Origin: JAGXKT01 sp964531695
Lineage (GTDB): Bacteria; Planctomycetota; Phycisphaerae; SM23-33
NCBI GenBank assembly: GCA_964531695.1
Contig: CAZHEH010000070.1
Span: forward strand, 1-5,701
Direction of reading: 5' to 3'
DNA: 5,701 nucleotides
Of the stretch, positions 4,891-5,701 are shown one piece after another. The translations under genes were made by a program, and so were the position numbers. Position 1 is the stretch's first letter, and every line of letters begins with the position of its first letter. The notes beneath the pieces were generated by a model, which saw only the letters and a program-made list of their open reading frames with translations, was not told the origin of the DNA and did not search any database.

Positions 4891-5701
4891 CTACTTCGGC
4901 GGGCGTGTATGTACGATTTCTACATCGTCAGAGCCGCAATACGGGCATTCAGCAACGCTTGGTATATCTAGGACGACCCGACGGCACTGGCTACACCACC
5001 AGTGCTGCCTTTTCGCTATCAAGGCAGCCTCCTGCTGCCGGGCCTCGTCTTTCTCAGCCAAATGGGCTCGCCAGTCGCCGAGGTGCACAAGGAGCTTGTA
5101 ACGGCCACTATCAGGTCTCCAGCGCCGGATCCGAGCGTGGCCGTCGAGTATCTTGTTCAGCTGCTTGTATCTGTTGGATACGTTGCGAAGTGGTGGCGAT
5201 TTCCAGTGCTCTGCAACGATCTTGGAAGCCGGGCAGTACGCCTTGGGATCGATCGGATTTCGGACATACCCTTCTTCGTCAGGCACGTCACCGGGGGCTG
5301 TTTTCTCGCCTTCATCCCTGTGGGCTTCCAATCGAAGACATATCTCGGCCTTCAGCGTTGATTCGAGAGAGCATAGAGCGTCCACGGCAGCCGAGACGTC
5401 ATCGCTGCTTCCAGAGCGTCCATATCTGTCCAGCGCGTCCCCAGCTTGCTGTAGGCCCCGCTTCTTGGCAGCGACCACGAGCGTCTCGATCCATCTATCC
5501 CATTCGACATGCGGAGGGCCCTCGCGCAAGGGGGCCCATACCGGTTGGTGCGACATCGCGTCGAGTATGTAGCCGCAAACATGCAAGAGGGTATCTGGGT
5601 CCGCCCCGGCATTTGAGAGCCAAGCTTTGCCCGATCCGTACGCCGGATCCCACGCCAAGCGTACTCGGATGGCGAGCCAGCCGAGGCGTTCTATATTCTG
5701 G
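4891..5701 (-). CDS. Unknown protein with C-terminal zinc ribbon, 5' end beyond window
   Basis: I do not recognise this gene. The frame is open from the right edge to TAG at 4891, giving 269 visible codons. The first usable in-window start is TTG at 5658 with no good ribosome binding site, so the true start is probably outside; numbering here counts from that TTG. The N-terminal half is mostly helical. Residues about 138-200 (from PKAYCPASKIVAEHW to HLGDWRAHLAEK) look like a compact alpha/beta or winged-helix module rich in basic and aromatic residues. A charged helix follows, then a zinc ribbon with C222-x2-C225 and C238-x2-C241. No signal peptide or membrane segment is visible, so it is likely cytosolic and possibly a nucleic-acid binder. 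It is the furthest upstream of the minus-strand genes and is separated from the AlpA-like gene by 199 nt. DNA binding is inference. Confidence 0.75.
   Translation of the reverse strand, partial: QNIERLGWLAIRVRLAWDPAYGSGKAWLSNAGADPDTLLHVCGYILDAMSHQPVWAPLREGPPHVEWDRWIETLVVAAKKRGLQQAGDALDRYGRSGSSDDVSAAVDALCSLESTLKAEICLRLEAHRDEGEKTAPGDVPDEEGYVRNPIDPKAYCPASKIVAEHWKSPPLRNVSNRYKQLNKILDGHARIRRWRPDSGRYKLLVHLGDWRAHLAEKDEARQQEAALIAKRQHWWCSQCRRVVLDIPSVAECPYCGSDDVEIVHTRPPK

Noticed and set aside
5002..5572. Overlapping plus-strand open frames opposite the zinc-ribbon gene.
   Set aside because: They lie opposite a minus-strand frame that stays open to the window edge and encodes a clear paired-CxxC motif; the plus-strand products show nothing recognisable.
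5600..5701. A second copy of the tRNA 3' half (the far att site) at the right edge.
   Set aside because: I looked for the T arm and acceptor sequence there and in the non-coding gaps and found no match, so the far end of the element lies outside.

Overview
The window is GC-rich and carries five genes, all read on the minus strand, next to the 3' half of a tRNA-Gly(CCC) gene on the plus strand. It looks like the integrase end of an integrated mobile element (genomic island, prophage remnant or phage satellite) inserted at the tRNA. Several traits recall planctomycete islands: the integrase carries an insert ending in RERALIYKTL before its first active-site arginine, a small XRE-type HTH gene sits directly before the integrase, and an AlpA-like gene is coupled to a TOPRIM-DUF3987 replication protein. 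The planctomycete assignment comes from remembered family features, not from a search.

Layout from left to right: tRNA-Gly 3' half (1-42), a likely attachment site; a tyrosine recombinase (1685 down to the left edge) with all active-site residues and an unusually long tail that stays open antisense through the tRNA; a 70-residue HTH protein (1903-1691) whose stop lies 5 nt before the integrase start; a 107-nt gap; an 805-residue primase/helicase-like protein (4428-2011) with a CHC-type zinc finger, a TOPRIM domain, a DUF3987 P-loop domain and a probable C-terminal winged helix; an AlpA/excisionase-like protein (4691-4425) that overlaps the primase start by ATGA; a 199-nt non-coding stretch with three tandem 11-bp repeats and small inverted repeats; and a 5'-truncated gene of unknown function with a C-terminal zinc ribbon (right edge down to 4891).

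As a working model, the integrase and the AlpA-like protein would handle integration and excision, the TOPRIM-DUF3987 protein would replicate the excised element, the XRE-type protein would control the integrase, and the repeats at 4853-4885 would bind an element-encoded replication or regulatory protein. No structural, conjugation or cargo genes are visible, and the second attachment site is not in the window, so the class of element stays open. The best leads are the integrase frame running through the attachment site, the iteron-like repeats, and the uncharacterised zinc-ribbon gene.
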